Assembly: GCF_943169845.1 (NCBI RefSeq)
Contig: NZ_CALPBW010000001.1
Coordinates: 62,001 to 126,000 of the forward strand
Length of the DNA stretch: 64,000 nucleotides
Direction: 5' to 3'
Source: Peptoniphilus rachelemmaiella
GTDB taxonomy: Bacteria > Bacillota > Clostridia > Tissierellales > Peptoniphilaceae
Of this stretch, positions 63,871 to 64,000 are shown piece by piece. Every line of letters starts with the position of its first letter. The stretch's first letter is position 1. The notes below the pieces were generated by a model. That model saw only the letters and a list, made by a program, of their open reading frames with translations, made no database searches and was not told the DNA's origin. The translations under genes were made by a program, and so were the position numbers.

Positions 63871-64000
63871 GGGGCCGGCTTGGTTCATGGCGTCGGCGAT
63901 AAGGTTGTAGGCGTCGTAGCCGATGGCGGCGTAGCTTGTGGGGGCGCGGTCGTATTCTTTTTCGTAGGCTTTTAAGAAGGCGTCGGAGGCCTGGTTAAAG
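63718..64000 (-). CDS. Branched-chain amino acid ABC transporter substrate-binding protein, C-terminal part
   Basis: The last ~94 codons of a minus-strand gene that begins beyond the window; stop TAA at 63718-63720. The visible sequence includes FNQASDAFLKAYEKEYDRAP, then TSYAAIGYDAYNLIADAMNQAG, the segment RDAMARYLRRLNTFDGALG and STVEVKS at the end. This pattern (AIGYDAYNLIADA, FDGALG) is that of the periplasmic-binding-protein type I family (LivJ-like). It would capture amino acids outside the membrane for import. Its 3' end is duplicated at 60.5 kb. Confidence 0.85.
   Translation of the reverse strand, partial: FNQASDAFLKAYEKEYDRAPTSYAAIGYDAYNLIADAMNQAGPDRDAMARYLRRLNTFDGALGITKRHKTRNVPIMRQKGNKANYVSTVEVKS

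Overview
The window looks like chromosome from a Gram-positive anaerobe, most likely a Peptoniphilaceae-type member of the Tissierellia (Peptoniphilus/Aedoeadaptatus-like). This is an inference. It rests on S-layer-homology (SLH) surface proteins, a lipoteichoic-acid-synthase-type enzyme, type III glutamine synthetase, a T-box-controlled prolyl-tRNA synthetase, a DnaD/DnaI primosome pair, a small CC/Se-motif protein and Firmicutes-style ribosome binding sites. Most genes are moderately GC-rich, and several AT-rich segments stand out as acquired.

Layout: 1-6.8 kb carries a partial MarR regulator, cell-wall genes (a secreted NamZ-type muramidase, a membrane-anchored amidase, the lipid II flippase MurJ), an AIM24 protein, a CC/Se-motif protein and a LytTR/DUF3021 pair. 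6.8-12.4 kb is an AT-rich island with a BspA-like leucine-rich-repeat protein and an SLH protein, bracketed by two copies of a terminator-like direct repeat. 12.4-24.9 kb is housekeeping: aldehyde dehydrogenase, CofE-like ligase, GT39-like membrane enzyme, T-box/proS, then glnN-pyrG-NUDIX, an XRE-cupin regulator and guaA. 24.9-29.9 kb is a strongly AT-rich defence island: small HTH controller, C5 methyltransferase, HpaII-family endonuclease, Vsr repair nuclease, and a Kiwa-like pair in kwaB-kwaA order.

30-38.4 kb holds hemolysin III, LrgA/LrgB, an OFA-type transporter with an M20 peptidase, a CmpB-like membrane protein, a macro-domain protein and an LTA-synthase-type enzyme. 38.7-55.7 kb is a two-gene operon of giant repeat proteins (2591 and 3067 aa). 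Only the second ends in SLH domains, and it contains a block of modules with different codon use. 55.8-58.4 kb is a GNAT-DnaD-DnaI cluster, followed by about 780 bases of hairpin-rich non-coding DNA, then an aminotransferase.

The right end holds an SLH-anchored protein with a probable Cys-His-Asp peptidase core. It lies between two copies of the 3' end of a branched-chain amino acid binding-protein gene: one is a fragment at 60.5 kb, the other is the real gene running out of the window.

Themes: surface assembly (three SLH loci, two giant adhesin-like proteins, wall enzymes), glutamine supply and use (glnN, pyrG, guaA), and phage defence. The most rewarding regions are the giant adhesin operon with its mosaic repeats, the HpaII/Vsr/Kiwa island, the SLH peptidase-like protein with its duplicated flanks, and the hairpin-rich region after dnaI.
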